The notes: generated from the letters alone by a model not told the origin. DNA of 64,000 nucleotides from Mycolicibacterium aichiense (GCF_010726245.1 NZ_AP022561.1:3472001-3536000); one strand, 5' to 3'; counted from the stretch's first letter, positions 1-8,820 are shown. Translations and numbers: made by a program.

Positions 1-1
1 C

Positions 2-616
2 GGCACCGACGCCGACCGCGCGCTGATCCGCTCGGCGGTGGACACCGCGCACGCCAAGGTCCGTTCCACTGCATCGAGCCCGGTGTCCTACCGCGCGTTC
101 GACCCCAAACTCCAGCTCTGGGTGGCGGCCTGCCTGTACCGCTACTACGTCGACCAGCACGAGTTCCTCTACGGCCCGCTCGACGATGCCGCCGCCGACG
201 CGGTGTACGCCGACGCCAGCAGGCTCGGCACCACGCTGCAGGTGCGTGAGGGCATGTGGCCGGCCGACCGTGCTGCCTTCGACGAGTACTGGAAGCGGTC
301 ACTGGACGATCTGTCCATCGACCCGCCGGTCCGCGAACATCTGAAAGGCGTTGCGGGAATGGCATTCATGCCGTTCCCCATCCGGGAGACCCTCGGCCGG
401 TTCAACCTGTTCGCCACCGTCGGCTTCCTGCCACCCGAATTCCGGACGATGATGCGGCTGCCGTGGAGCGCCGGACAGCAGCGCCGCTTCGAGTGGCTGC
501 TCGCCGCGCTGCGCCTCGCCGACCGGTTGATCCCGCACCAGGCCTGGATTCTCGGCTATCAGCTGTATCTCTGGGACATGCGAGCCAGGGCGCGCCGGGG
601 ACAGCGGATCGTCTGA
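2..616 (+). CDS. Oxygenase MpaB family protein (DUF2236), 5' truncated by window edge
   Basis: The reading frame is open from base 2, so the true start lies upstream and only the C-terminal 204 residues are visible. Features seen are a region around [19 protein letters not shown], then LREGMWP-type and [19 protein letters not shown] segments. This pattern fits the DUF2236/MpaB family, whose best-known relative is latex-clearing protein, a haem-dependent oxygenase. Many mycobacterial paralogues have no known substrate. The conserved histidines that would ligate haem cannot all be judged from the fragment. The stop is followed 17 bases later by an amidohydrolase gene, so the two may be co-transcribed. 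The family call is fairly secure; the substrate is unknown. Confidence 0.7.
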   Translation, partial: GTDADRALIRSAVDTAHAKVRSTASSPVSYRAFDPKLQLWVAACLYRYYVDQHEFLYGPLDDAAADAVYADASRLGTTLQVREGMWPADRAAFDEYWKRSLDDLSIDPPVREHLKGVAGMAFMPFPIRETLGRFNLFATVGFLPPEFRTMMRLPWSAGQQRRFEWLLAALRLADRLIPHQAWILGYQLYLWDMRARARRGQRIV

Positions 617-633
617 TACCAGCAAGGGGTCAC

Positions 634-2343
634 ATGTCCAGCAAAATCCTCACCGCCGCAACGGTCATCACGATGGATCCCGAGCAGCCGCGCGCGGAGG
701 CCGTCGCCGTCACCGACGGGATGATCGCGGCGGTCGGATCGTTGGCGCAGTGCCAGGCAGCATGCCCGGACGCCGACGTGATCGACACCGGTGCGGCCGC
801 GCTGCTACCGGGATTCGTTGAACCGCACAGTCACCCGGTGATGAGCGGTATCGCCACCCAGCCGCCGGCCCGCTCGATCGCACCGTGGGACGCACCGACC
901 TGGCAGCATGTCGAGAAGGTCTTCGCCGATGCGCTCGCCACCACCGACCCGGCCACTCCGCTGTTGTTCGCCGGCTTCGACGCACTGCTGCACAAGCGTC
1001 CCTCCCCGAAAGCTCCCGAACTCGACCGGATCTTCGGCGAGCGGCTCGCGGTGGTCACCGACAATTCCGGCCACGGCGCATATTTCAACACCGCGGTGAT
1101 GAAGCAGCGGGGCTGGGATGTCACTCCACCGGCCGACCCGGTCGGCGCCCACTTCGGCCGAAATCCCGACGGCAGCCTCGACGGTCAAGGGTTCGAGACG
1201 GCTGCGCTGCTCGCGATCGCCGGGCCGATCCTGGCTGCGCTGGGCAACCCGCTGGTCAGTGCGGCCGAGTACTACGCCTGGATGTCACGCGGCGGATACA
1301 CCTCGACATCCGACATGACTTACGACCCGAAATTCAAGGGCGCCTACAAAACGCTGGCCGCGGCCCCGTCCTGCCCGCTTCGGGTGAGCATGTGGGAGAT
1401 GTCGACCACCGAAACCTACAACAATGCCGAAACATTCAGCGCCACTGAGCAATTCCTGGTCAAGCAGGGCGTCAAGCTCTGGACCGACGGCTCCCCCTGG
1501 ATCGGTAACATCGCGATCTCGTTTCCCTATCTGAGCACTGAGGTGACCAGGACCGCAGGCATCGACCCGGCGGTGGCCGGCGGTCCGCAGTCGATGAACT
1601 ACTCCCGTGAGCAGCTCGATGCCGTGCTGGACGTCGCGGCTCCCAGCGGCTGGCAGATGGCCTTCCACGCCAACGGTGATCTCGCCATCGACTTGGCGCT
1701 GGATGCTTACGAGGGCGCATTACAGCGCCACAAGCTGCAAGGTAGCGACCATCGTTGGCGCCTGGAGCATCTCGGGGCGGGCACCCGTACGCAGTTCGAC
1801 CGGGCCGCACGCCTCGGCGTGCACGTCTCAATGGCGCCGTTCCAGTACTACTACTGGGGTGATCTGCTGGACGGACAGATCTTCGATCACGAGCACGGCA
1901 GCACGTGGGGGGCCTTCGCCGACGCGGTGGCCTCCGGCGCGGTGGTCTCACTGCACAACGACGGATCGGTGTCACCGCCGACCCCGGTGCTGAATATCCA
2001 GACAGCGGTGACCCGGCGCACCCGGGCCGGCAGCGTTCACGGCGCCGAACAATGCATCAGTCTCGACCACGCCCTGCGCGCACACACCATCAACGCCGCC
2101 CGGACTCTGCACCGCGACACCCTCATCGGCTCGCTCGAGGTGGGTAAGCTCGCCGATTTCGTGGAACTGGCCGCCGATCCCTACGCGGTGGATCCCGCCG
2201 AACTGGCGGACAAGGCCACGGTGAGCGGCACCTGGCTGAGCGGCGAGCGTATCGACCTGGGCGCGTTCGTCGGCGCGATCAGCGGCACGGACCCGAAGCC
2301 GCATGAACATTTGATGGACCATCCCCGTCATAGCTGTTGTTAG
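634..2343 (+). CDS. Amidohydrolase 3 family (YtcJ-like) metal-dependent hydrolase
   Basis: A 569-residue cytoplasmic hydrolase of the amidohydrolase superfamily, usual length for YtcJ-like proteins. The ATG at 634 is chosen because AAGGGG lies just upstream and the YtcJ-type N-terminus (SSKILTAATVITMDPEQPRA) begins there; the open frame extends further upstream only as a shadow of the previous gene. Metal-ligand motifs seen: GFVEPHSHPVMSG (HxH), FHANGDLAIDLAL, WRLEHLG and the late Asp in LHNDGSVSPP. Members hydrolyse amides, carbamates or cyclic ureides in a TIM barrel; the substrate here cannot be told. It sits between an MpaB-like oxygenase and a VOC gene, spaced 24 bases from the latter, suggesting a small catabolic operon. 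Confidence 0.85.
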   Translation: MSSKILTAATVITMDPEQPRAEAVAVTDGMIAAVGSLAQCQAACPDADVIDTGAAALLPGFVEPHSHPVMSGIATQPPARSIAPWDAPTWQHVEKVFADALATTDPATPLLFAGFDALLHKRPSPKAPELDRIFGERLAVVTDNSGHGAYFNTAVMKQRGWDVTPPADPVGAHFGRNPDGSLDGQGFETAALLAIAGPILAALGNPLVSAAEYYAWMSRGGYTSTSDMTYDPKFKGAYKTLAAAPSCPLRVSMWEMSTTETYNNAETFSATEQFLVKQGVKLWTDGSPWIGNIAISFPYLSTEVTRTAGIDPAVAGGPQSMNYSREQLDAVLDVAAPSGWQMAFHANGDLAIDLALDAYEGALQRHKLQGSDHRWRLEHLGAGTRTQFDRAARLGVHVSMAPFQYYYWGDLLDGQIFDHEHGSTWGAFADAVASGAVVSLHNDGSVSPPTPVLNIQTAVTRRTRAGSVHGAEQCISLDHALRAHTINAARTLHRDTLIGSLEVGKLADFVELAADPYAVDPAELADKATVSGTWLSGERIDLGAFVGAISGTDPKPHEHLMDHPRHSCC

Positions 2344-2367
2344 GCCCACGATCAGAAGGGTTGTCCC

Positions 2368-2769
2368 ATGCCATTTCCCACTCTTGCCCACGTCGCGGTC
2401 ACGGTGCGCGACCTGTCCGTGAGCGTGCCCTGGTACCGAGCGCTCATCGGCTCGGAGCCGGTACTCGACGAGGACACCGACGCCGGCTTCCACCATGCGG
2501 TGTTCCTGCTGGACAACGGAACCCTGTTCGGGGTGCACCAACACACCACTGCGCCGTCAGATCAGCCGTTCAGCGAGTACAACGTCGGCCTGGATCATGT
2601 CGGTTTCGGCTGCGCGGAGCGTGCCGACCTCGAACGCTGGCAAGCCCGTCTCGACGAGCTGGGCATCAGCCACGGCGGAATCGTGGACGCGCACTACGGT
2701 TCCGGGTTGAGCTTTCGCGATCCCGACGGCATAACGCTGGAATTCTTTGCGCCGCCAGCTCAGGGCTGA
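2368..2769 (+). CDS. VOC-superfamily protein (glyoxalase/extradiol dioxygenase fold)
   Basis: A 133-residue single-module-pair VOC protein. N-terminal strand LAHVAVTVRDLSVSVPWYRALIG and the C-terminal FRDPDGITLEFFAPP are the two classic half-fold signatures; the Glu in TLEFF is the usual last metal ligand and the His of LAHVAV the first. AGAAGGG precedes the ATG at 2368 by 9 bases. Substrate is not identifiable: candidates include lactoylglutathione-lyase-like or ring-cleavage activity. Its 3' end overlaps that of the convergent small secreted-protein gene by 10 bases. Confidence 0.85.
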   Translation: MPFPTLAHVAVTVRDLSVSVPWYRALIGSEPVLDEDTDAGFHHAVFLLDNGTLFGVHQHTTAPSDQPFSEYNVGLDHVGFGCAERADLERWQARLDELGISHGGIVDAHYGSGLSFRDPDGITLEFFAPPAQG

Positions 2770-3017
2770 ACGGGAGTCATCGGGATCCGCCCCGGCCCGG
2801 CGGTGCCGACCGGAGCGATCGGCAACTCCAGCCCCACCCGACCTGAATCAGCGGCACCAACCGGAGCGATCGGCAACTCCGCACCAACGTGCCCCGACTC
2901 GGCGGATGCGTGGCCGGTCGACGCGTGACCGGTAGCCGCACTGGCCGGGCCGGCGACGCCGATGCAGCCCGCGATCACCGCGGCGCCCACGGCGGTAACC
3001 AAGGCAAACCTGTTCAT
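2760..3017 (-). CDS. Small exported protein with 17-residue ELPIAPVG repeats
   Basis: An 85-residue protein. ATG at 3017 is preferred over upstream starts because it opens a clean signal peptide: MNRF, then a hydrophobic stretch. The export signal is ambiguous. IAGC at about residues 15-18 fits a lipobox, while PASA|AT at about residue 28 fits signal peptidase I cleavage. The mature part is Gly/Ala/Pro/His-rich and holds two copies of a 17-residue unit starting ELPIAPVG. No known domain is recognised. The gene converges on the VOC gene and overlaps its stop. Function unknown. Confidence 0.6.
   Translation of the reverse strand: MNRFALVTAVGAAVIAGCIGVAGPASAATGHASTGHASAESGHVGAELPIAPVGAADSGRVGLELPIAPVGTAGPGRIPMTPVQP
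2811..2880. repeat. Two-copy 51-bp coding repeat
   Basis: A 19-base block (CGGAGCGATCGGCAACTCC) at 2811-2829 recurs exactly at 2862-2880, an offset of 51 bases or 17 codons, inside the small exported-protein gene. The sequence between is partly conserved, so this is a diverging tandem duplication. Confidence 0.8.
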
Positions 3018-3157
3018 CGACTGACCCCTTTGCGCTCGTCGAAGTCCCCGCTGGACCTCCCTTACGCAACTATCGGCCGTCGTCACCGCGCTGTCTGTCC
3101 GCCGAGCGGCCCCATGAACGGATCATTCCGCTGTCCTCCGATCAGCGGACTTCGGCG

Positions 3158-4597
3158 CTATGCAGACACCGGCGTCGTCAGAGTCGTCTTCATCAGCAGC
3201 ACGTTGTAGCTGCCCCAGACCGACATGTTCCAGTAGATGTCCTGGCCGGTGGACCACGGGTCCATCATCGGGGCGTAGAGCCCCGGATACTGCGCCGAGG
3301 TCACCAGCGTGGTGGGCGCCGACCAGGTGCCCTGCGGTGTGTCGGCGGTACGGATGATCACGCTGCCGACGCTGCTCGAGTACATCGCCACGTACTTGTT
3401 CAGATAGGTGTTGTACTGCACCGACAGCTCGCTGACATGCCCGCTGGGGCCGCCCACTCCGAAGACGCCGGCCACCCAGCTGCCGAAGAACAGGCCCAGC
3501 TGGCCGAGGATTCCACCGGCGTACTGGTTACTCCGGGTGGCGGGCAGGGTGGGCACCGCCGCACCGGGCTTGCCCGTCACCCAGTCGGCGCCGTTCCAGT
3601 ACTGGTATTTCGTCAGATCGAGGATATCGGCCTCACTGACCCGGGACAGATAGGCCGAGCCGAGCCGCCCCGACGGGGTGCCGTAGGAGAACACGTAGCC
3701 CGCGTCCGGCGAATCCGCGGGCGGCTTCACGAAGGCGCCCTGCTGAAAGTTCTGATTTCCGTGGACGAATGGGGTGGACGAACGCAGCCAGCTCGCGGCC
3801 CGGACGGTCTGCGGCGCCACCGTCCAGTTCTGACCGTTGTCGTCGGAGTAGGCGATCGCTGAGTAGTTGGTGGTCCAGGCGCCCCCGAAATCCCATGACC
3901 GCACCGACATGAAGTTGACGTATTGCCGTGCGCCGTACTGGTTGTCGTACGGCACCGAGATGGCGGCGGTCGGAATGACCGTCACCTGTGAGCCGAACGG
4001 CCCCAGATTGCGGGCGCTGCCGGCGATCACCTGCTTGGACATCCCCGGCGATGCCAGCGGCGACCCGGCGAACGGGTCGGTGGTCGAACCGGGCGCGAAG
4101 ACACGGTTGATCGGATCGGTGGTGCGCAGCAGCACGTTGGAGCGCCAGTTGCCGGTCATGTTCGGGCCGCTGAAGGTGTCGCCGAAGATCATCAGCACCT
4201 GACGCCTGTCGCCGGCCATGCCGTTGTCCCACATGATGCCGACATCGGTGCCGTAGATGCCGAACCTGCCCGGAGTGGCGGTGTTGGGTCCGGTCACCCA
4301 GCCGACTTTGGTCGTGACCGGTGGTGTGGTGACGGCGGCAGCGCTCGTACGTGTCGTGACCACCCGAGATTGCTTGGCCGGCAGCGTCTTTGACGGCCGG
4401 GACACTGCGGCGACTTTGGGTTTGGTTCGTTGCGCATGGCCGACTGTCGAGCGGGTGGCCGACGACGAGTGCGTGGCCGACGACCCGGACTGCGCCGAGT
4501 CGGCCGAGGCGACGCCACAGCCCGCCGTGATGGCGGCGCCGACACCGAACGCCACGGCGAAGCCGCCGATTCCCCCGATATACGCCGCTGTACGCAT
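3158..4597 (-). CDS. Secreted DUF4185-domain protein
   Basis: A 479-residue exported protein. ATG at 4597 is selected because AGGGGGAACC sits directly upstream and the following residues form a signal peptide (MRTAAYIGGIGGFAVAFGVG), with cleavage likely after VASA. A Ser/Thr-rich linker (about residues 32-90) leads to a DUF4185 domain of about 370 residues. Typical features seen are FGIYGTDVGIMWDN, LMIFGDTFSGPNM, NWRSNVLLRT, the Trp-rich core, and a C-terminal SVWGSYNVLLMKTTL strand. The fold is a five-bladed beta-propeller of glycosidase type in this family, as I recall it, and activity on cell-wall arabinan has been reported for some relatives; I cannot confirm activity here. It stands alone, with 140 bases to the next minus-strand gene. 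Confidence 0.8.
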   Translation of the reverse strand: MRTAAYIGGIGGFAVAFGVGAAITAGCGVASADSAQSGSSATHSSSATRSTVGHAQRTKPKVAAVSRPSKTLPAKQSRVVTTRTSAAAVTTPPVTTKVGWVTGPNTATPGRFGIYGTDVGIMWDNGMAGDRRQVLMIFGDTFSGPNMTGNWRSNVLLRTTDPINRVFAPGSTTDPFAGSPLASPGMSKQVIAGSARNLGPFGSQVTVIPTAAISVPYDNQYGARQYVNFMSVRSWDFGGAWTTNYSAIAYSDDNGQNWTVAPQTVRAASWLRSSTPFVHGNQNFQQGAFVKPPADSPDAGYVFSYGTPSGRLGSAYLSRVSEADILDLTKYQYWNGADWVTGKPGAAVPTLPATRSNQYAGGILGQLGLFFGSWVAGVFGVGGPSGHVSELSVQYNTYLNKYVAMYSSSVGSVIIRTADTPQGTWSAPTTLVTSAQYPGLYAPMMDPWSTGQDIYWNMSVWGSYNVLLMKTTLTTPVSA

Positions 4598-4801
4598 GGT
4601 TCCCCCTGTCGTTGCCCGTCCAGTATTTGCCGGTCGGGCGCCGAATGGGGGGATATCCCCCGATCGGTGGATCCACAATTCGTCTCGGTCACCATCCGCT
4701 CGGCGGACAGACGAGCGATGTGGCCGAGCGCACTATTCGTGTCGAGCCTCGCTCAATCGGAGCGGACCACACCCCACAGAACTGACAACTCGGAGGACAC
4801 G

Positions 4802-5038
4802 ATGACTGCACAGATCTCGAAGCGTGCCACAGGACTTCTCGCCAGTGCCGTCGCCGCCGGCGCGCTGGCCCTCGGCCTGAGCTTCGCCCCCACCGCGAGC
4901 GCAGCCGACGGCTGCGGAATCGGCTACCACCTGGACGGCCCCAACTGCGTCCTGAACGTGCCCGGCCCCAACGCGCACTTCATCAGCCCCAACTGCTGGA
5001 TCAACGTCAACAACGACGAACGCTGCTACGCGCCGTAA
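4802..5038 (+). CDS. Small secreted Cys-containing protein
   Basis: A 78-residue protein. ATG at 4802 follows CGGAGGAC by 6-7 bases; the longer open frame upstream is the shadow of DUF4185. Residues 1-34 are a signal peptide ending PTASA|AD. The mature 44 residues are DGCGIGYHLDGPNC... with four cysteines (two in the first half, two near the end), probably forming two disulphides outside the cytoplasmic membrane. No family name is recognised. Similar tiny secreted proteins are common in mycobacteria. It is divergent from DUF4185 across a 204-base gap and 89 bases upstream of the aldehyde dehydrogenase. Confidence 0.75.
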   Translation: MTAQISKRATGLLASAVAAGALALGLSFAPTASAADGCGIGYHLDGPNCVLNVPGPNAHFISPNCWINVNNDERCYAP

Positions 5039-5076
5039 CCCCGGAAGGGATAATTCCGACGCCCGATCGGGCTCAT

Positions 5077-5128
5077 TGCGGCACAAGGCCACACCAACGC
5101 CTCGCGGCGGTCAATACCTTGTGCCGCA
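5077..5128 (+). promoter_or_regulatory. 12-bp inverted repeat over apparent leaderless promoter of aldehyde dehydrogenase
   Basis: TGCGGCACAAGG (5077-5088) and CCTTGTGCCGCA (5117-5128) are perfect 12-base inverted repeats, 28 bases apart. The right arm overlaps a TANNNT -10 box (TACCTT, 5115-5120), and the ATG at 5128 is 8 bases past that box, with no Shine-Dalgarno, as expected of a leaderless message. A repressor bound to the repeats would cover the -10 and transcription start. The regulator is not identifiable here. Confidence 0.55.
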
Positions 5129-6573
5129 TGAGCACCCACCACAACAGATTCCTGATCGGGGGCCGGTGGACCACACCGAGCTCGAGCGAAGAGATCGTTG
5201 TGATCTCCCCCAACGACGAACGACGGCTGGGCGCCGTCGCCGCCGGCGTCGAAGCAGATATCGACGCGGCGGTCGGCGCCGCCCGGGCCGCGTTCGACGC
5301 CGGCGACGGGTGGCCGAACTGGCCCGCAGACAAACGGGCCGCGGCGATGGAATCCCTAGCCGATGCCCTCGATCGGCGCAGCAAACAGCTCGCCCAGGCC
5401 GTCAGCGCCCAGAACGGCATGCCGATTGCGATCGCCGGCCGGCTCGAGGCGGTCTTCCCCTCGGTACTGCTGCGGTACTACGCACAACTGGGCGCCGAGC
5501 AATCCGACACCGAACGCCCTGGCCTGCTGGGCGGTTCGACGACCATCACCCGGACACCGGTCGGTGTCGCCGCCGCGATCGTGCCGTGGAATTTCCCGCA
5601 GGTGCTGAGCGCGTTCAAATACGCGCCGGGTCTTGCGGCGGGCTGCACATTCGTCATCAAGCCCGCACCGGAGACGGTATTCGACGCCGGCCTGTTCGCC
5701 GAGGCCGTCGCCGAGTCCGACATCCCGCCCGGCGTGATCAACGTGGTGCCCGGCGGCAGCCGAACCGGCGCCTACCTGGTTTCCCATCCCGGTGTCGACA
5801 AGGTGGCGTTCACCGGCTCGACGCACGTCGGCCGTCAGATCGCGCGGACCTGCGGCGAGCTGTTGCGTCCGGTCACACTGGAACTCGGCGGAAAGTCGGC
5901 GGCCATCATCCTCGACGACGCCGACCTCGATCTGGGTGTGGTCGGCGAAAAGCTCTTCGCCGCAACATTGCTCAACAATGGCCAGACCTGCTTCATCGGG
6001 ACCCGGATACTCGCACCCCGAAGCCGGTACACCGAAGTCGTCGACACCGTCACGGCACTGGCCGCGTCGTTGACCGTCGGTGATTCATTGGATCCGGCCA
6101 CCCAAATCGGTCCACTGGTCAGCGCGCGCCAGCGTGACCGTGTCGAGTCCGCGATCGCCGCCGCCACACCCCGCGGGGTGCGCTTGACCACGGGCGGCAC
6201 CCGACCGCCGGGGCGCGATACCGGGTGGTTTGTCGCACCAACGGTTTTCGCCGACGTCGACAACGACGACGTGATCGCCCGGGAGGAGATCTTCGGTCCG
6301 GTTCTGACGATCATCGGCTACGACGACGATGACGACGCGGTGCGGATCGCGAATGCCAACGCCTACGGCCTCGGCGGGTCGGTGTGGACCACCGATCCGG
6401 ATCGTGGGCTGGCCGTGGCGCGACGTGTGCGGTCGGGAACGGTGGGAGTCAACCACTACCTGCCCGATCCGACAGCACCATTCGGCGGCGTCAAGGCCAG
6501 TGGGCTCGGGCGGGAATTGGGGCCCGAAGGCCTCGCCGCCTACCAGGAGATCAAGTCGATTTACCGCGGCTGA
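5128..6573 (+). CDS. NAD(P)-dependent aldehyde dehydrogenase
   Basis: A 481-residue ALDH-superfamily enzyme that oxidises an aldehyde to the acid with NAD(P)+. Motifs in order: PWNFPQVLSAFKYAPGLAAGC (cofactor/Asn), KPAPET, FTGSTHVGRQIA (Rossmann turn), LELGGKSA with the general-base Glu, NNGQTCFIGTR with the nucleophilic Cys, EEIFGPVL, and the terminal PFGGVKASGLGRELG. All catalytic residues are present. ATG at 5128 is preferred over TTG 5119 because a -10 box positions a leaderless start there. Single gene; its 3' end overlaps the convergent nitronate monooxygenase gene by 13 bases. The aldehyde is unknown. Confidence 0.9.
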   Translation: MSTHHNRFLIGGRWTTPSSSEEIVVISPNDERRLGAVAAGVEADIDAAVGAARAAFDAGDGWPNWPADKRAAAMESLADALDRRSKQLAQAVSAQNGMPIAIAGRLEAVFPSVLLRYYAQLGAEQSDTERPGLLGGSTTITRTPVGVAAAIVPWNFPQVLSAFKYAPGLAAGCTFVIKPAPETVFDAGLFAEAVAESDIPPGVINVVPGGSRTGAYLVSHPGVDKVAFTGSTHVGRQIARTCGELLRPVTLELGGKSAAIILDDADLDLGVVGEKLFAATLLNNGQTCFIGTRILAPRSRYTEVVDTVTALAASLTVGDSLDPATQIGPLVSARQRDRVESAIAAATPRGVRLTTGGTRPPGRDTGWFVAPTVFADVDNDDVIAREEIFGPVLTIIGYDDDDDAVRIANANAYGLGGSVWTTDPDRGLAVARRVRSGTVGVNHYLPDPTAPFGGVKASGLGRELGPEGLAAYQEIKSIYRG

Positions 6574-7541
6574 GCCGCGGTGTGAGAGTCCGGCGTGGTC
6601 CAACGCGACAGCAACTCGGCCGCTTCGCCACTCAGCCGGGCGATCACTTCGGCGGCAGTCTGGACCGCGGTCAGCGCCCCGACGCCCTGTCCCGCGTTGA
6701 TCGGCGAGCGGGTGAAGTCCTCGGCGGCGATGGCCTTGGCCAGCTCAGCGGCGGCGTCAGCATCGAGGGACTCCTCGTGACCATCCCACCGGTCGCTGAA
6801 GTCGTTGCGCAACACGCGTTCTGGAAGCGACGGCGGCCACGAATAGCCCAGCGCGATGTCGAAGACACGGGTGGTCACGGTGTCGGTTCCGTTGGCTGCC
6901 AACAGCTGGGCGCGCGTCGCGTCGGATAGCAGCGATTCGGTGCATGCCGTGAAGGCGGTCCCCAGCCAGGCCGCCGACGCACCTGCGGCCAACACCGCGG
7001 CCAACCCGCGGCCGGACGAGATCCCACCGGCCGCCAGCACCGCAACCGTGAGGTGGTCGAGAAGTTCGGTGAGCAACGGCAACGTGCCGATGAGCGGCCG
7101 CCCATGCCCGCCGCCCTCGTTACCGCGGGCGATCACCACATCGACGCCGGCGTCGACGGCACGCTGCGCGGTGGGCAGGTCGGGCACCTGGGTCGCGGCG
7201 AGCACACCTGCCTCATGCGCACGGCTCACCCACTCCCACCGGTCGCCGAAGCTGATACACAGCAGCGAGGGGCGGGCGGCCAGCGCGGTATCGAGCAGGT
7301 CCGCCTCGCGGTCCACCACCCAATCCACCAAGCCAATACCGAAGGGCCGGTTGAGATTCGATACATGCGAAAGTTCAACGGCGAGCTTCTCGGCGGTCGC
7401 CGAGCTTCCCATCCCGATCATGCCGAGACCGCCGGCTGTGGACACCGCGGCCGCCAGAGCGCCACCGGCGGCACCGCCCATCGGAGCGTTGACGATCGGC
7501 AGGTCGACTCCGATCGCGCGGGACCAGTCCGTCGACAGCAC
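6561..7541 (-). CDS. Nitronate monooxygenase / 2-nitropropane dioxygenase family FMN enzyme
   Basis: A 326-residue FMN-binding TIM-barrel protein. Seen: LPIVNAPMGGAAGGALAAA and STAGGLGMIG at the N-terminus, VIARGNEGGGHGR (the flavin-loop Gly-rich motif, with Asn in place of the commoner Glu-Ala), and VLAAGGISSGRGLAAVLAAGA (phosphate-binding). The family oxidises alkyl nitronates or propionate-3-nitronate; some members are enoyl-reductase-like. It lies 12 bases downstream of the MFS transporter on the same strand, so the two form an operon read away from the FadR-type regulator. Confidence 0.85.
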   Translation of the reverse strand: MLSTDWSRAIGVDLPIVNAPMGGAAGGALAAAVSTAGGLGMIGMGSSATAEKLAVELSHVSNLNRPFGIGLVDWVVDREADLLDTALAARPSLLCISFGDRWEWVSRAHEAGVLAATQVPDLPTAQRAVDAGVDVVIARGNEGGGHGRPLIGTLPLLTELLDHLTVAVLAAGGISSGRGLAAVLAAGASAAWLGTAFTACTESLLSDATRAQLLAANGTDTVTTRVFDIALGYSWPPSLPERVLRNDFSDRWDGHEESLDADAAAELAKAIAAEDFTRSPINAGQGVGALTAVQTAAEVIARLSGEAAELLSRWTTPDSHTAAQPR

Positions 7542-7553
7542 TGCGCATCTCCT

Positions 7554-8774
7554 CTACACGTAGCGGTTACGGCCGGCCAGCACGCCCATGACCATCTGAA
7601 CCACGTACACACCGAGCACCATGATCCACGGCACCGTCCACCCACCGCTGAGATCGTGAAGTGTGCCGAACAGGAACGGGCCGATACCGGCCAGCAGATA
7701 TCCGAAGCCCTGCGCCATGGACGACAGCGCGACGGTGTCCTCTGGGGTACGCGCACGCAATCCAATCACGGTCAGCGCCAACGAGAACACGCTCATGCCG
7801 ATGCCGATCAGCACGCTCCACAGCAGCGGACTGAAGTCAGGAGCGAACAACATGCCGATTACACCGGCGAATCCACACGCCCCGAGCCCGGCGATCCAGC
7901 CGCTCTGGTGGGTGGCTCGCGCCGCCATCGGCGCGAGGACCAGGCTGATCGGCACGGCGATCACCGAGAGCAGCCCGACGAGCAGACCCGCCGAGGACTT
8001 GCTCACCCCACTGTCGATGAACACTTCGGGCAGCCAGCCCATCATGATGTAGGCCAGCAGCGATTGCGTTCCGAAGAACAGCGTCACCGTCCATGCCAAG
8101 GGGTTTCGGATGAGTGACCGGCGGCCGCCGAACTCGGTGGAGCCGGCGGGATTGTCGACCCGGCGCGCGGCGACCAACCACACCACCAACGCCACCACGG
8201 CCAGCACGGCCCACGCGCCCAATGCGGGGCGCCATCCGCCGGAGATGTTCTCCAGAGGTGGAGTGACGGCGGACCCCAGCGCGCCGCCGCCCTGCAGAGC
8301 TGCGGTGTAGATGCCTGTCATCAGTCCGAGCCGGGCGGGGAACGACTGCTTGATCACCACCGGGATCAGGACGTTGATGACCGCGATGCCCGCGGTCGCG
8401 ATCAGCGTTCCGCCGATGACCACGTACGGCCCGTCGAGAACGCGGACCAGCAGCCCGATGATCAGCGTGGCCAGGGCCAGGCTGATGGACCGGCCGAGGC
8501 CGAACCATCGGGACAGCGCCGCGGACGCCAATCCCGCTCCGGCGAAGCACAATCCGGGCAGCGTGGTCAGCACGCCCGCCCACACCGCGGACGCCCCGAG
8601 GGCGCGCTGCATGTCGCCGAGCACCGGCCCGACGCTGGTCACCGCGGGACGCAGGTTCAGCGCGACGAGGACGACCGCGACGATCAGGACCGCGCCGCCT
8701 GCGACCCGCCCGGCGGGGCTCAGTTCGCACGCGCCGTCCAGTTCGAGGCTCAGGTCGTGCTCGTAGCGGCTCAC
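7554..8774 (-). CDS. MFS transporter, CynX/NimT type
   Basis: A 406-residue integral membrane protein with 12 predicted hydrophobic segments, beginning after a charged 27-residue N-terminus. The first helix VLIVAVVLVALNLRPAVTSVGPVLGDM is typical of the CynX/NimT (cyanate / 2-nitroimidazole) subfamily, including the LRPA motif. Substrate unknown; the partner nitronate monooxygenase suggests a nitro compound or small organic anion. It is divergent from the FadR-type regulator with a 46-base gap that holds a candidate operator. Confidence 0.85.
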   Translation of the reverse strand: MSRYEHDLSLELDGACELSPAGRVAGGAVLIVAVVLVALNLRPAVTSVGPVLGDMQRALGASAVWAGVLTTLPGLCFAGAGLASAALSRWFGLGRSISLALATLIIGLLVRVLDGPYVVIGGTLIATAGIAVINVLIPVVIKQSFPARLGLMTGIYTAALQGGGALGSAVTPPLENISGGWRPALGAWAVLAVVALVVWLVAARRVDNPAGSTEFGGRRSLIRNPLAWTVTLFFGTQSLLAYIMMGWLPEVFIDSGVSKSSAGLLVGLLSVIAVPISLVLAPMAARATHQSGWIAGLGACGFAGVIGMLFAPDFSPLLWSVLIGIGMSVFSLALTVIGLRARTPEDTVALSSMAQGFGYLLAGIGPFLFGTLHDLSGGWTVPWIMVLGVYVVQMVMGVLAGRNRYV

Positions 8775-8791
8775 CGCGCTATCGTGTCATA

Positions 8792-8808
8792 CATCCCATG
8801 ATCGGATG
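8792..8808. promoter_or_regulatory. Candidate operator, inverted repeat CATCC-N7-GGATG
   Basis: CATCC (8792-8796) and GGATG (8804-8808) are perfect 5-base arms around a 7-base centre (12-base arm-to-arm spacing). It lies between the divergent MFS and FadR-type regulator genes, 18-34 bases from the MFS start and 13 bases before the regulator ATG. Position suggests autoregulation and control of the transporter pair; the match is short. Confidence 0.4.
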
Positions 8809-8820
8809 AAAAGGTTTGTG

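Noticed and set aside
5061..5072. 12-base palindrome GCCCGATCGGGC as terminator
   Set aside because: No U-tract follows, and a palindrome of this GC content has no loop to form a good hairpin. It might be part of the downstream promoter region, but nothing supports a specific role.
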